Notes under the pieces: generated by a model
What the model saw: only the letters and a program-made list of their open reading frames with translations
Databases searched by the model: none
What the model was told of the DNA's origin: nothing
DNA from: Acidobacteriota bacterium
GTDB taxonomy: Bacteria; Acidobacteriota; Terriglobia; Terriglobales; Acidobacteriaceae
Direction of reading: 5' to 3'
NCBI GenBank assembly: GCA_013289685.1
Contig: JABCZL010000001.1
Coordinates: forward strand, 189,838 to 253,837
Length of the DNA stretch: 64,000 nt
In this document: positions 29,185 to 37,154 of the stretch, in pieces
Layout of the letters: each line of letters opens with the position of its first letter
Position numbering within the stretch: the stretch's first letter is position 1
Program-made: the position numbers and the translations under genes

Positions 29185-29404
29185 TAGGACGGCTCCTCAG
29201 TAGTCTTTTTTCTCCCAACGATTCATCCATCCGCCCGGCCGGTTGAGGTAGATACGGCGGATTCCCGACTAACTCTCGATACTCTAAGCGAAACCCGGTC
29301 CACAAGAGGAGCGGATTGTCATCACTGGCGATCCGCAAGAGGCCATAGACAAACTCCTCATTCAAGAAACCGTCGCGCCAACCTCCCTTTGCAATTGATT
29401 GCAC
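29159..29404 (-). CDS. Possible short ORF or gene remnant
   Basis: 81 codons from GTG 29404, ending inside the start of the downstream membrane protein (26-bp overlap). The part FLNEEFVYGLLRIASDDNPL looks protein-like but I recognise no family. It could be a remnant of a longer gene in the transferred patch or a small co-transcribed gene. Confidence 0.25.
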   Translation of the reverse strand: MQSIAKGGWRDGFLNEEFVYGLLRIASDDNPLLLWTGFRLEYRELVGNPPYLPQPAGRMDESLGEKRLLRSRPNERYTYSR

Positions 29405-29867
29405 GGCATTGTCGCCCCATTTTCAACACCTGCCTCCTCCCGCCGACGGATGAGAAATATCGCAAAACACAAAACGAGCCATCTGTAGGCGACCAGCCAG
29501 AGCTTTTTCCACAGCTCGTCGCCTGTCAAGCTAAAAAGGTCTTGACAACCCTAACCTATTGCTCCGAAAGAGACTATAGTCCCTCCCCACCCAGCCAGAC
29601 CCGGGTCAAAGCTGATATAATCGATGTAGTCGTGTTTAGCCCTAGGCGATACCGTTTCCTTTTCTTCGGGGCCAACAAAAGCACTCGGTCTAACTCCTTA
29701 TTCCGCAATATTTTGCAAGTAACTCCTTCGCGCTCAAGATTTTGCCAGGAAGAGCGCATACCCCACCACCGCAACTCTCACAAAGCAAATATCTTAGCTC
29801 AAGGGTATAAAAAAATATTTGGCCATATATACCGGCCCGCGCTATGCTCCGGCGTGCGACCATCCTG
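29405..29867. other. AT-rich gene-free stretch upstream of xdhC-like gene
   Basis: About 460 bp, noticeably richer in A and T than the flanks (for example TATAAAAAAATATTTGGCC near 29807-29825). TATATA-type sequence near 29825 could contribute to the promoter of the XdhC-like gene, but no convincing -35/-10 pair with normal spacing was found. Confidence 0.4.
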
Positions 29868-30743
29868 ATGAACATCGATATCTACGAGCAGATCGTCGAG
29901 CTTCGCCGCACCGGACGCCGCGGGGCCGTGGCCACCATCGTCAATGTGCGCGGGTCGATTCCGTCGTTCAAGACCGCGAAGATGCTGGTGCGGGATGACG
30001 GCTCGATTGTGGGTACGATTGGCGGAGGATGCGTGGAGGCCGATGTTTGGCAGGCGGCGCGCGAAGTCATGGAATCGGAGAAGCCGCGAACCTTAAAGTT
30101 CGACTTGAACCAGGATCCGAAATACGACACGGGCTTGGTTTGCGGCGGGACGCTGGAGGTTTTCGTTGAGCCAGTGCTACCTCCAGCATTACTTTATGTT
30201 TTTGGTGCAGGTCACGTAGCTTTCAACCTTTGCCAGACAGCGGCGAACGCCGGATTCGACGTGACGGTGACGGATGACCGGTCTTCATACGCAACCAAGG
30301 AACGATTCCCTGCGGCGCGCGACGTCTACGCGCTTGATTTTGACGAGGCTATCAAGACTCTCGATCCGAACGAGTCTTCCTACATCGTGATCGTGACGCG
30401 CGGACACCGTGATGACATGCGCATTCTTCGCTGGGCGGTGCAGACTCGGGCGAGCTACGTAGGGATGATCGGCTCGAAGCGCAAAGTGATCGAAATTTTC
30501 AAGACGCTGCAAAAGGAGGGCGTGCCCGCGCATCTGTTCGACCGGGTGCACGCACCGGTCGGGCTGGATATTGGCGCCGTTACGCCCGAGGAGATTGCCG
30601 TCGCCATAACAGCGGAGTTGATCGCGGTGCGCCGGCATGCCAGCGCCGCTCTGCCGCATTTGAGCTGGTTCAAGGGAGCGCGGGAAGAAGCGACTTCAGA
30701 CTCCGCCACCGAAGTGGTGGAAGACGGCGAGCACAACCTCTAA
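29868..30743 (+). CDS. XdhC/CoxF-family molybdenum-enzyme maturation protein
   Basis: 291 residues from ATG 29868 (the upstream ATG at 29844 adds eight poorly fitting residues). The N-terminal XdhC_CoxI motif is GTIGGGCVEADVW near 45-57. The C-terminal Rossmann part has LLYVFGAGHVAFNL. XdhC binds molybdenum cofactor and hands it, in sulfurated form, to xanthine dehydrogenase-type enzymes. No such enzyme genes are in the window. The MocA-like gene about 130 bp downstream is a usual partner, supporting a joint role in molybdopterin cytosine dinucleotide enzyme assembly. Confidence 0.9.
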   Translation: MNIDIYEQIVELRRTGRRGAVATIVNVRGSIPSFKTAKMLVRDDGSIVGTIGGGCVEADVWQAAREVMESEKPRTLKFDLNQDPKYDTGLVCGGTLEVFVEPVLPPALLYVFGAGHVAFNLCQTAANAGFDVTVTDDRSSYATKERFPAARDVYALDFDEAIKTLDPNESSYIVIVTRGHRDDMRILRWAVQTRASYVGMIGSKRKVIEIFKTLQKEGVPAHLFDRVHAPVGLDIGAVTPEEIAVAITAELIAVRRHASAALPHLSWFKGAREEATSDSATEVVEDGEHNL

Positions 30744-30789
30744 GGCTCCGTAGCTGGTTTCCGACTACTGACCTACACGCGAGTCGACC

Positions 30790-30827
30790 TTCGCTCGACC
30801 GGACAGCCGAGGGCGGCTGTCCTACAT
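30790..30827. repeat. Palindromic repeat family A, full copy 2
   Basis: TTCGCTCGACCGGACAGCCG followed by AGGGCGGCTGTCCTACAT differs from copy 1 only by a missing C. It sits between the XdhC- and MocA-like genes. Confidence 0.75.
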
Positions 30828-30875
30828 GAGCGGCTGCGCACTGACTTTCCCTTCGCTTTCTGCTATCTTCCGCAC

Positions 30876-31508
30876 ATGGCGCGGTCTCCGAGTTTCGCTG
30901 GAGTAATTCTGGCTGCGGGCGATTCCTCGCGCATGGGGACGGACAAAGCCCTGCTCCCCTGGCCTCCGCAGGTCGAGGGACAGCCGCCCTCGAAGGACAG
31001 CTTCCTGTCGGCGACGATTCGTTCTCTGATGCTCGCCACCGACTTCGTCGTCATTGTCGCGGGCAGGAACGAGACGGCCCTGGCGCCGATTGCGTATGCC
31101 AATGGAGCGTCGGTCGTCAGCAATCCTGACCCTGGCCGCGGGCAGTTCAGTTCCCTGCAAGTAGGACTGCATGAAGTGCTCAACCGTGGGCGCGACGCCG
31201 CTGTCATCACGCTGGTGGATCGGCCGCCCGTCAGTACGGCGACCGTGCAACTACTCAAGGATGCCTTCGAATCGGCCCCGCAGAATGTCTGGGCGGTGGT
31301 GCCGGAGTTTTCCGGGCAGCACGGGCATCCTTATCTCGTGGGCCGCGAGTTGATTGAAGTTTTCTTGCAGGCATCGGCGACGGCCAGTGCCCGTGACGTC
31401 GAGCATCGTTATCAGGAGCACATCCGGTATGTCGAGGTGAGCGATCCGTTTGTGGCGCTGAACATTAACACCCCTGAGGATTACGCGGCTTTGCTGGCGA
31501 GGCATTAG
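30876..31508 (+). CDS. MocA-like molybdopterin nucleotidyltransferase
   Basis: 210 residues. The N-terminal motif GVILAAGDSSRMGTDKALL is the nucleotide-binding signature of MobA/MocA. It would attach CTP (or GTP) to molybdopterin. Instead of the usual short LPW-x-x-G-x-x-x-L segment there is a longer loop (PQVEGQPPSKDS), encoded by part of a family A repeat (30971-30998). The downstream SNPDPGRGQFSSLQVGL and VDRPPVS are typical. Partner of the XdhC-like gene. Confidence 0.85.
   Translation: MARSPSFAGVILAAGDSSRMGTDKALLPWPPQVEGQPPSKDSFLSATIRSLMLATDFVVIVAGRNETALAPIAYANGASVVSNPDPGRGQFSSLQVGLHEVLNRGRDAAVITLVDRPPVSTATVQLLKDAFESAPQNVWAVVPEFSGQHGHPYLVGRELIEVFLQASATASARDVEHRYQEHIRYVEVSDPFVALNINTPEDYAALLARH
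30971..31000 (-). repeat. Family A repeat core inside the mocA-like gene
   Basis: The minus strand reads CGAGGGCGGCTGTCCCT, a 17-nt stretch identical to the core of intergenic copy 1. It encodes part of the extra loop of the MocA-like protein and stays in frame. Confidence 0.6.
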
Positions 31509-31557
31509 CAGCGCACCGTTTGCACATTTCGGTTTCCGCACGTTATCGTCGAGGTGC

Positions 31558-32280
31558 ATGAAGACTTCCGGGGTGCACGCATCCGATCCAGCCGAGCACG
31601 AGTTTCTTGAGTCTGTTCTGCGGTTGAAGCCGCGGGTGGCGGCGTTCGATTGCGACGGCACACTCTGGTCCGGTGACGCAGGGGAAACGTTCTTCGACTG
31701 GGAAGTGCGGGGAGGTATCGTTTCGGCTGACGTTGGCACGGCCATGCGCGCCCGTTACGCCGAATACAAGGCGGGCAAGGTGAGCGAAGACGACATGTGC
31801 GGCGAGATGGTCACGATGCACAAGGGGATGACCGAGGCGGTGATGATGACAGCCGCATCGGATTTCATGGCGCACGTCTTTCCAGGAAAGATCTTTGCAG
31901 AGATGCAGGACCTAGTGATCCGCCTGCAGGAAAACGGCTGTGAAGTCTGGGCGGTTTCGTCATCGAACGAATGGGTGATTCGCGCGGGGATGAAGCCGTT
32001 CGGCATTGGCGAAGACAAGATCCTCGCAACGAAAGTGGAAATTGAGAACGGCGTGATCACCGATCGGTTGATTCGCGTTCCGTCCGGCCCCGGCAAGCCG
32101 AAAGCACTGCGCGAAGTCGTCAGGAAAGAGATCGACACGGCTTTCGGTAATTCCCGCTGGGATGCCGATATGCTGGCCTTCGCGAGGCATGGGTTCGCGG
32201 TGAATCCTAATCCGGATCTGGAGGCGGTGGGACGGCAGCGGGGCTGGACTGTTTATTTTCCGGACGGAACTCGCGGATAG
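31558..32280 (+). CDS. HAD-superfamily phosphatase (SerB-like subfamily)
   Basis: 240 residues. Motif I is FDCDGTLWSGD, with the nucleophile and acid/base Asp pair. Motif II Ser lies in VSSSNEWVIRAGM, Lys in GPGKPKAL, and motif III has NSRWDADMLAFA. The cap between motifs I and II is helical, as in phosphoserine phosphatase-like (HAD-IB) enzymes. Substrate not predictable. GAGG precedes the ATG. Part of the closely spaced plus-strand run from xdhC to mutT. Confidence 0.85.
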   Translation: MKTSGVHASDPAEHEFLESVLRLKPRVAAFDCDGTLWSGDAGETFFDWEVRGGIVSADVGTAMRARYAEYKAGKVSEDDMCGEMVTMHKGMTEAVMMTAASDFMAHVFPGKIFAEMQDLVIRLQENGCEVWAVSSSNEWVIRAGMKPFGIGEDKILATKVEIENGVITDRLIRVPSGPGKPKALREVVRKEIDTAFGNSRWDADMLAFARHGFAVNPNPDLEAVGRQRGWTVYFPDGTRG

Positions 32281-32289
32281 CATGGACCC

Positions 32290-32370
32290 GTGCTTTTCGC
32301 ACGAAAGCCCGCAGGGGCTAAAGCCCTTACTCCATCTGAATGCTTACGCGGCCCTAGAAGGGCCGCTCTT
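32290..32370. repeat. Compound palindromic intergenic element
   Basis: Three consecutive stem-loops: GTGCTTTTCGCAC (32290-32302), GCCCGCAGGGGCTAAAGCCC (near 32308-32327) and GCGGCCC-TAGAA-GGGCCGC (32348-32366), the last followed by TCTT. Elements with GCAGGGGCTAAAGCCC are common between genes in Acidobacteria. May also end transcription of the HAD gene. Confidence 0.5.
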
Positions 32371-32430
32371 CCACGGTGACGCCTGCATTCGTAATTTCCT
32401 ACCGCAGCCGGCGGTTACAATTTGAACTGT

Positions 32431-32802
32431 ATGTATTCCACCCAGTTGCTCGATCACTTTCAAAATCCGCGCAACGCTGGCGACGTTCCGCACGCTGACG
32501 CGACGGCGGAGATTGAGAACCCGGCATGCGGGGATGTGCTTCGTCTGACTTTGAAGATCGATTCGGGGCGCATTGCGGAAATTCGGTTCAAGGCCAAGGG
32601 ATGCGTGCCGTCGATGGCATGCGCATCGGCGTTGACCGAACTGGTGGCGGGGCAGACTGTGGACGAAATTCGATCTCTGCATCGCGAGACCCTGATTGCG
32701 GCGGTGGGCGGCTTGCCGCAAGCTTCGACACACGCAGCACAACTGGCTTTGGACACTCTCTCGGCGGCCTTGCGCCAGGTCAAAGCCCAAAGCGAACCGT
32801 AG
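32431..32802 (+). CDS. U-type iron-sulfur scaffold protein lacking the third cysteine
   Basis: 123 residues from ATG 32431 (a TTG nine bp upstream is the alternative). It matches IscU/SufU/NifU-N: HFQNPRNAG, ENPACGDV (Cys33, Asp35) and AKGCVPSMACAS (Cys58, extra Cys64). The third cluster ligand of IscU, in PPVKIHCS, is replaced by PQASTHAAQ (Ala102), with only the adjacent His101 kept. This may reflect a different cluster-binding mode or a regulatory scaffold. The downstream gene starts 9 bp after the stop, so the two are probably co-translated. No iscS/sufS nearby. Confidence 0.85.
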   Translation: MYSTQLLDHFQNPRNAGDVPHADATAEIENPACGDVLRLTLKIDSGRIAEIRFKAKGCVPSMACASALTELVAGQTVDEIRSLHRETLIAAVGGLPQASTHAAQLALDTLSAALRQVKAQSEP

Positions 32803-32810
32803 ACTCGACC

Positions 32811-33659
32811 ATGCCGAGCGCGCATACTCCCCGCCGCATCGCCTGCCTGCAGCCGAGCGCAACCGTCATTCTCGACGCCATTGGCGAACTGGGACGCGTG
32901 GTGGCCTGCACACGCTATTGCGCAGAGGTTGTGCCCGGAGTCGCTGACGGTTCGCGTGCGATCCTGGCCGACTCCTGGACTGCCGATACGGCGCAGATCG
33001 TGGCTGCGAAGCCGGATCTGGTGATCGCGGCTGTTCCCTACCAGGAGAAGGCGGTCAGCGACATCCTCAGGGCGGGAGTACGGTTTCTCGGACTGGCTCC
33101 GAAAACCTTGGCGGACATTTATACGGACATCGCAACGATCTCTGGGGCGGTGGCGGTGGCAGATCGAGGAGAAGAAGTGATCGCGGCCATGCAGCGCGAC
33201 ATCGGCCAGATCCACGCCCGCGCTCGGACTGCGTCCAGCGCGCGGCCCAGGGTCTGGTGTGAGGAATGGGGCAAGCCTTTGATCGCCTCACAGAAGTGGG
33301 TGGCGGAACTGGTGGAGGCTGCGGGAGGGGATTTCGTGGTTACTGCTGGCACTCATGCCTCAGCCGAAGATGTCCGGCGGCTTGATCCGGAGGTGATCAT
33401 CGCCGCGTGGTGCGGTGCGGGAGAGCGCGTGCCGCTCGAAAAGATCATTTCGGAGCGGGGCTGGCAGGGGACCACAGCGGCGCGTTCGGGACGCGTTTTC
33501 TGTATTCGGGACGAGTTTCTGAACACTCCCGCGCCCACGCTGCTGCGCGGTTTAGAGGCGCTGGCCTTCGCGATTCATCCCGAATTGTTCCCCAGCACGA
33601 AAGGAATCCGGCAGATTACCGGGGTTCCCGCTTCCACTGCCGGGAATTCCGCGCCGTGA
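32811..33659 (+). CDS. BtuF-like cobalamin/metal-complex binding protein without signal peptide
   Basis: 282 residues. It has the type III periplasmic-binding fold of BtuF/FhuD: IACLQPSATVILDAIGELGRV at the N-terminus, then KPDLVIAAVPYQEKAV, and the Trp-rich PRVWCEEWGKPLIASQKW. No export signal precedes it, so it is cytoplasmic or uses another route, a known variant in bacteria lacking a nearby BtuCD. Cobalamin is the best guess, and metH in this window needs it. It is not followed by permease or ATPase genes. Starts 9 bp after the scaffold gene. Confidence 0.8.
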   Translation: MPSAHTPRRIACLQPSATVILDAIGELGRVVACTRYCAEVVPGVADGSRAILADSWTADTAQIVAAKPDLVIAAVPYQEKAVSDILRAGVRFLGLAPKTLADIYTDIATISGAVAVADRGEEVIAAMQRDIGQIHARARTASSARPRVWCEEWGKPLIASQKWVAELVEAAGGDFVVTAGTHASAEDVRRLDPEVIIAAWCGAGERVPLEKIISERGWQGTTAARSGRVFCIRDEFLNTPAPTLLRGLEALAFAIHPELFPSTKGIRQITGVPASTAGNSAP

Positions 33660-33674
33660 GTTAAGATTTCACTC

Positions 33675-34160
33675 ATGGCCGTGGCCGGGAGAATCGAAGA
33701 AGTCCGCAGCGAGATCGACGGGCTAGCGGAGAGTTTGCCCACCGCTCAACGACTCATGCAGGCGATGGTGAAACTGCTGCACGATCGCATGCTGAAATAT
33801 AACTGGGTAGGTTTTTACCTGCTAGAACCGGGAGCCCAGCCGCCCATGCTGGTGCTGGGCGCATTCGAAGGCGCTATGACGCCGCACACTCGCATTCCGC
33901 TCAACCAGGGGATTTGCGGCGCGGCCGCATCCAGCGGGTTGACGGTTGTGGTCGACGATGTCAGTAAGGATCCCCGGTATCTGGCGTGTTCGCTCGAAAC
34001 CAAGTCGGAGATCGTCGTGCCCGTGTTTGTGCATGGCAAGGTGGTGGGCGAGTTGGATATAGACAGCCACTTTCCGGCGGCTTTCACTGCCGAACATCAG
34101 GCTTTGGTGCAGCATTGCGCCATGCTGGTGGGGAAGAAGCTGGAAACCTCCGGACAATAA
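33675..34160 (+). CDS. GAF-domain protein, fRMsr (free methionine-R-sulfoxide reductase) family
   Basis: 161 residues forming one GAF domain. Cys81 (GICGAA) and Cys105 (YLACSLETKSEIVVP) align with two of the three active cysteines of E. coli fRMsr. The first (before RIP) is replaced by His. DIDS (about 128-131) is also conserved. It would reduce free methionine-R-sulfoxide with thioredoxin. The thioredoxin-like gene is 30 bp downstream. Confidence 0.85.
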   Translation: MAVAGRIEEVRSEIDGLAESLPTAQRLMQAMVKLLHDRMLKYNWVGFYLLEPGAQPPMLVLGAFEGAMTPHTRIPLNQGICGAAASSGLTVVVDDVSKDPRYLACSLETKSEIVVPVFVHGKVVGELDIDSHFPAAFTAEHQALVQHCAMLVGKKLETSGQ

Positions 34161-34190
34161 TCGTCAATCGTCGAAAATGAAAGTCAAAGA

Positions 34191-35249
34191 ATGAGAGTGG
34201 AAAAGGGCAAGGTGCGCGCGCCGGAGATCGGGCGGGTGTGGCTGAATTCGAGTCCGCTGAGTTTCCGGCAGCTGCGCGGGCGCGTGGTGCTGGTCGACTT
34301 CTGGGATTACACCTGCGTCAACTGCATTCGCACGCTGCCTTATGTGCAGGCGTGGCACGAGCGCTACCGGGATAAAGGCCTGACCGTGATCGGCGTGCAC
34401 ACGCCGGAGTTTACTTTCGCGCAATACGAATCGAATGTGGAACGCGGGGTGCGCGAGTTCGGGCTCACCTATCCCATCGTGATCGACAGCAACCGTGAAA
34501 TCTGGAAGGCATTTGCGAACCGCTACTGGCCGACCAAATACTTGCTCGATAAAGATGGATACCTGCGCTTCGGGCACTTCGGCGAAGGCGGGTATGGGGA
34601 GTGTGAGCAGGTGATTCAGGAGTTGCTGCGGGAGATTGATCCCAACATCGAACTGCCGGCCTTATTGGAACCTGTGCGCGAGGAGGATCATGTGGGCGCG
34701 GTTTGTTACCGGGCGTCGGGCGAACTCTATCTGGGAAACCGGCGTGGGCGGATCGGCAATGATGGTGGATTCAAGGAAGATGCGATTGCCGACTACGTCT
34801 TCGCCGGGAAGCCGGAAGAGAATTTTTTCTACGCTGACGGGCGCTGGGCGTCGACGGCAGAGTACTTCGAGGCAGTTGAAGCCGGGCCTCACACTTTGCG
34901 ATTGAAATACGAAGCGTCCGCCGTAAACTTGGTCATGGCTTCTCCCCACGCCGCCGCAGCCGAGGTGGTCGTGTTGCAAGACGGCAAACCGCTGACTCGC
35001 AAACAATCGACCCGAGACACGCGCTTCCGCCCCGGTGCGAACGGAGGCGACGAAGAGAGCTATGTGGTGGTGGACTCGGCGCGCATGTATTTTCTTCTCG
35101 ATAACCACGAGTTCGGCGAGCACGAACTGGAACTGCGTTGCTCCGCGGGCGTTGCGGCGTTCGCTTTCACGTTCACCAGTTGCGTCGATCCAGTGGCCAG
35201 CGCGCTGCAAACCGCCGGCGTGCCCGAGCCGGATGTGTCGAAGATATGA
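34191..35249 (+). CDS. TlpA-like thioredoxin with DipZ-type C-terminal domain
   Basis: 352 residues. The N-terminal redoxin fold has FWDYTCVNCIRTLP, active-site Cys42-Cys45. Residues about 180-340 match the C-terminal beta domain of DipZ-like thioredoxins (GELYLGNRRGRIGN; ADGRWASTAEYFEA). There is no signal peptide, and the DipZ membrane part is absent, so it acts in the cytosol or uses an unseen export route. It could feed electrons to the adjacent fRMsr (inferred). Its TGA overlaps the ATG of the NUDIX gene (ATGA), implying coupled translation. Confidence 0.85.
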   Translation: MRVEKGKVRAPEIGRVWLNSSPLSFRQLRGRVVLVDFWDYTCVNCIRTLPYVQAWHERYRDKGLTVIGVHTPEFTFAQYESNVERGVREFGLTYPIVIDSNREIWKAFANRYWPTKYLLDKDGYLRFGHFGEGGYGECEQVIQELLREIDPNIELPALLEPVREEDHVGAVCYRASGELYLGNRRGRIGNDGGFKEDAIADYVFAGKPEENFFYADGRWASTAEYFEAVEAGPHTLRLKYEASAVNLVMASPHAAAAEVVVLQDGKPLTRKQSTRDTRFRPGANGGDEESYVVVDSARMYFLLDNHEFGEHELELRCSAGVAAFAFTFTSCVDPVASALQTAGVPEPDVSKI

Positions 35250-35638
35250 AGCGCGTCGTCGCGGGCCTCATCGTACAAGATGGCAAGCTGCTGGTGTGCC
35301 AGCGCACGCGCCACCAGACCATGCCGCTGAAGTGGGAGTTTCCCGGGGGAAAGATTGAAGAAGGGGAACAGCCTCGCGACGCGTTGCGCCGGGAACTAGA
35401 GGAAGAACTCGGAATCCTGGCGGCCGTCGGTGACGAGGTCAAACGCATTCAACATGAGTACCCGAACGGGGGTATGGTGGAGCTTCGCTTCTTTGTTGTA
35501 CGCGACTACCAGAGAGAAATCGAGAATCGCATTTTTCGCGATATCCAGTGGGCCGCGCCGAAGGATCTGCCGAAGTATGACTTTTTGGAAGCGGACCTGA
35601 CATTGGTGCGGGACCTGGCCGCGGGGAAACTGATCTAG
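35246..35638 (+). CDS. MutT-like NUDIX pyrophosphohydrolase
   Basis: 130 residues. The NUDIX box GGKIEEGEQPRDALRRELEE followed by ELG fits G-x5-E-x7-R-E-U-x-E-E-x-G-U. Likely hydrolyses (deoxy)nucleoside triphosphates such as oxidised dGTP. The start ATG overlaps the stop of the thioredoxin-like gene. Its context with an fRMsr and a thioredoxin suggests an oxidative-damage repair group. Confidence 0.9.
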   Translation: MKRVVAGLIVQDGKLLVCQRTRHQTMPLKWEFPGGKIEEGEQPRDALRRELEEELGILAAVGDEVKRIQHEYPNGGMVELRFFVVRDYQREIENRIFRDIQWAAPKDLPKYDFLEADLTLVRDLAAGKLI

Positions 35639-35685
35639 ACGTTATCCCCGCGGAAAGCGGTCGGTCACGAAATGGTCGAGCGAAA

Positions 35686-35726
35686 ATCCCCACGCCGCGC
35701 AAAAGACGCGAGACATGGGGCACCCG
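35686..35726. repeat. Palindromic intergenic repeat, family B copy 3
   Basis: ATCCCCACGCCGCGCAAAAG followed by ACGCGAGACATGGGGCACCC. It shares the outer ATCCCCAC/ATGGGGCACCC with the copy at 4411-4455 but has a different, weaker inner stem. Lies between convergent genes. Confidence 0.5.
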
Positions 35727-36977
35727 CTAGCCCGAACGCAGGGTCCAGAACCAGGCTACCGTCAGCCCGATCATCACAACTGTGGTCGTCCACGCAACCA
35801 GGTTGAACAGCCGCGTGTTCACGTACTCGCCCATTAATTCCTTCTTGTTGATCAGCAGCAGCATGAAGATCAGGACAAAGGGCAGCACCACGCCGTTTAC
35901 GACCTGCGACAGCACGGCAATCTTGACCAGCGGCAGGCCGGGGATGAGAACCACGGCGCCGCCCGCCAGGATCAGCAACGTGTAGAGCCAGTAAAACGCG
36001 GGCGCCTCTCCGAACTTCATTCCGACTCCGGACTCGAAGCCCAGGCCCTCGCAGACGGTGTAGGCGGTGGAGAGTGGCAAGATCGACGCCGCGAATAACG
36101 ATGCATTAAAGAGGCCGACGGCAAAGAGAATGTAGGCGTAGTCCCCCGCCAGGGGCTTCAGGGCCTGAGCCGCATCGGCGGCATACTTGATGTCGCGATA
36201 GCCGTGAACGTACAGGGTGGCGGCGCAGGCGACGATGATGAACCAGGCCACGATGTCGGTGAAAATACAGCCGGCCACCACGTCGAGGCGCGAAGCTTTA
36301 TATCCGCGCTTGGGCACACCTTTTTCGACGATCGAGGATTGCAGGTAGAACTGCATCCAGGGAGCAATCGTCGTGCCCACCACGCCGATGACCATATAAA
36401 GATAGGCCTGCTCGCGAAAGGCCTTCAGGGCGGGCGGTTTGAAGGTGGCAATGGTCGCGTCTTTCCACATGGGATGGGCCAGCACTCCCGCGAAAATGTA
36501 GGTGACGTAGAAAAAGGACGCGGCCAGGAAAACTTTCTCCACACTCTTGTACTGCCCTTTCACCACGATCAGCCACACAATCACGCAGCACACGGGCACG
36601 GTCGCGAAGCGGGGGAGCCCGAACAGTTCGAGGCTGGTGGCGATGCCGATGAACTCGGTCACGATGTTGCCGAAGTTGGTGATCAGGATTCCGATCATCA
36701 TGAAGAAGGTGATGCGGAGTCCGAATTCCTCGCGAATCAGGTCGCTGAGGCCCTTGCCGGTGACCACGCCCATGCGGGCGCACATCTCCTGCACCACGAT
36801 CAGGGCGAGCGTGATTGGAATCATGGTCCACAGCAGAAGATGTCCGAATTGTGCCCCGGCCTGGGAGTAGGTCAGGATGCCGCCGGCATCATTGTCGACG
36901 TTCGCGGTAATAAAACCCGGTCCGACTACGGCGAAGAAGAGTAGGATCCGGATCTTCCAACGTCTCAGAAATCTCAT
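35727..36977 (-). CDS. NRAMP-family metal transporter with altered metal site (magnesium-transporter-like)
   Basis: 416 residues from ATG 36977, the start that places the first helix correctly; a longer frame reaches 37061. About 11 membrane helices. The TM1 binding motif of manganese/iron NRAMPs (D-P-G-N) is here D30-A31-G32-G33, and the TM6 motif M-P-H is A204-P205-W206 (TTIAPWMQFYLQSS). The transition-metal-selecting Met and the Asn ligand are thus both gone. Similar changes mark NRAMP-related magnesium transporters (NRMT). An MgtE_N-CBS protein is encoded about 2.2 kb upstream on the same strand, which supports magnesium. Annotation pipelines would call it MntH. Confidence 0.85.
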   Translation of the reverse strand: MRFLRRWKIRILLFFAVVGPGFITANVDNDAGGILTYSQAGAQFGHLLLWTMIPITLALIVVQEMCARMGVVTGKGLSDLIREEFGLRITFFMMIGILITNFGNIVTEFIGIATSLELFGLPRFATVPVCCVIVWLIVVKGQYKSVEKVFLAASFFYVTYIFAGVLAHPMWKDATIATFKPPALKAFREQAYLYMVIGVVGTTIAPWMQFYLQSSIVEKGVPKRGYKASRLDVVAGCIFTDIVAWFIIVACAATLYVHGYRDIKYAADAAQALKPLAGDYAYILFAVGLFNASLFAASILPLSTAYTVCEGLGFESGVGMKFGEAPAFYWLYTLLILAGGAVVLIPGLPLVKIAVLSQVVNGVVLPFVLIFMLLLINKKELMGEYVNTRLFNLVAWTTTVVMIGLTVAWFWTLRSG

Positions 36978-37154
36978 GCGCGCTTTTCGCTGACATAGGG
37001 ATGGAGCAGACTGCGGGTGCAACGACGCCACAGGATAAACGGACCTAGCGAATCTGGCCAAACAAAAAGTGCTCAGAAATTGGAATTAGGGATGGCGGAG
37101 TTGGTGCGGGGTTGAGTTTAGGACTTGGGCGCCGAGCCTCGCGCGACTCAACAG

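Noticed and set aside
29542-29580. TTGACA and TATAGT as a promoter
   Set aside because: Spacing is 27 bp, far from the 16-18 bp needed.
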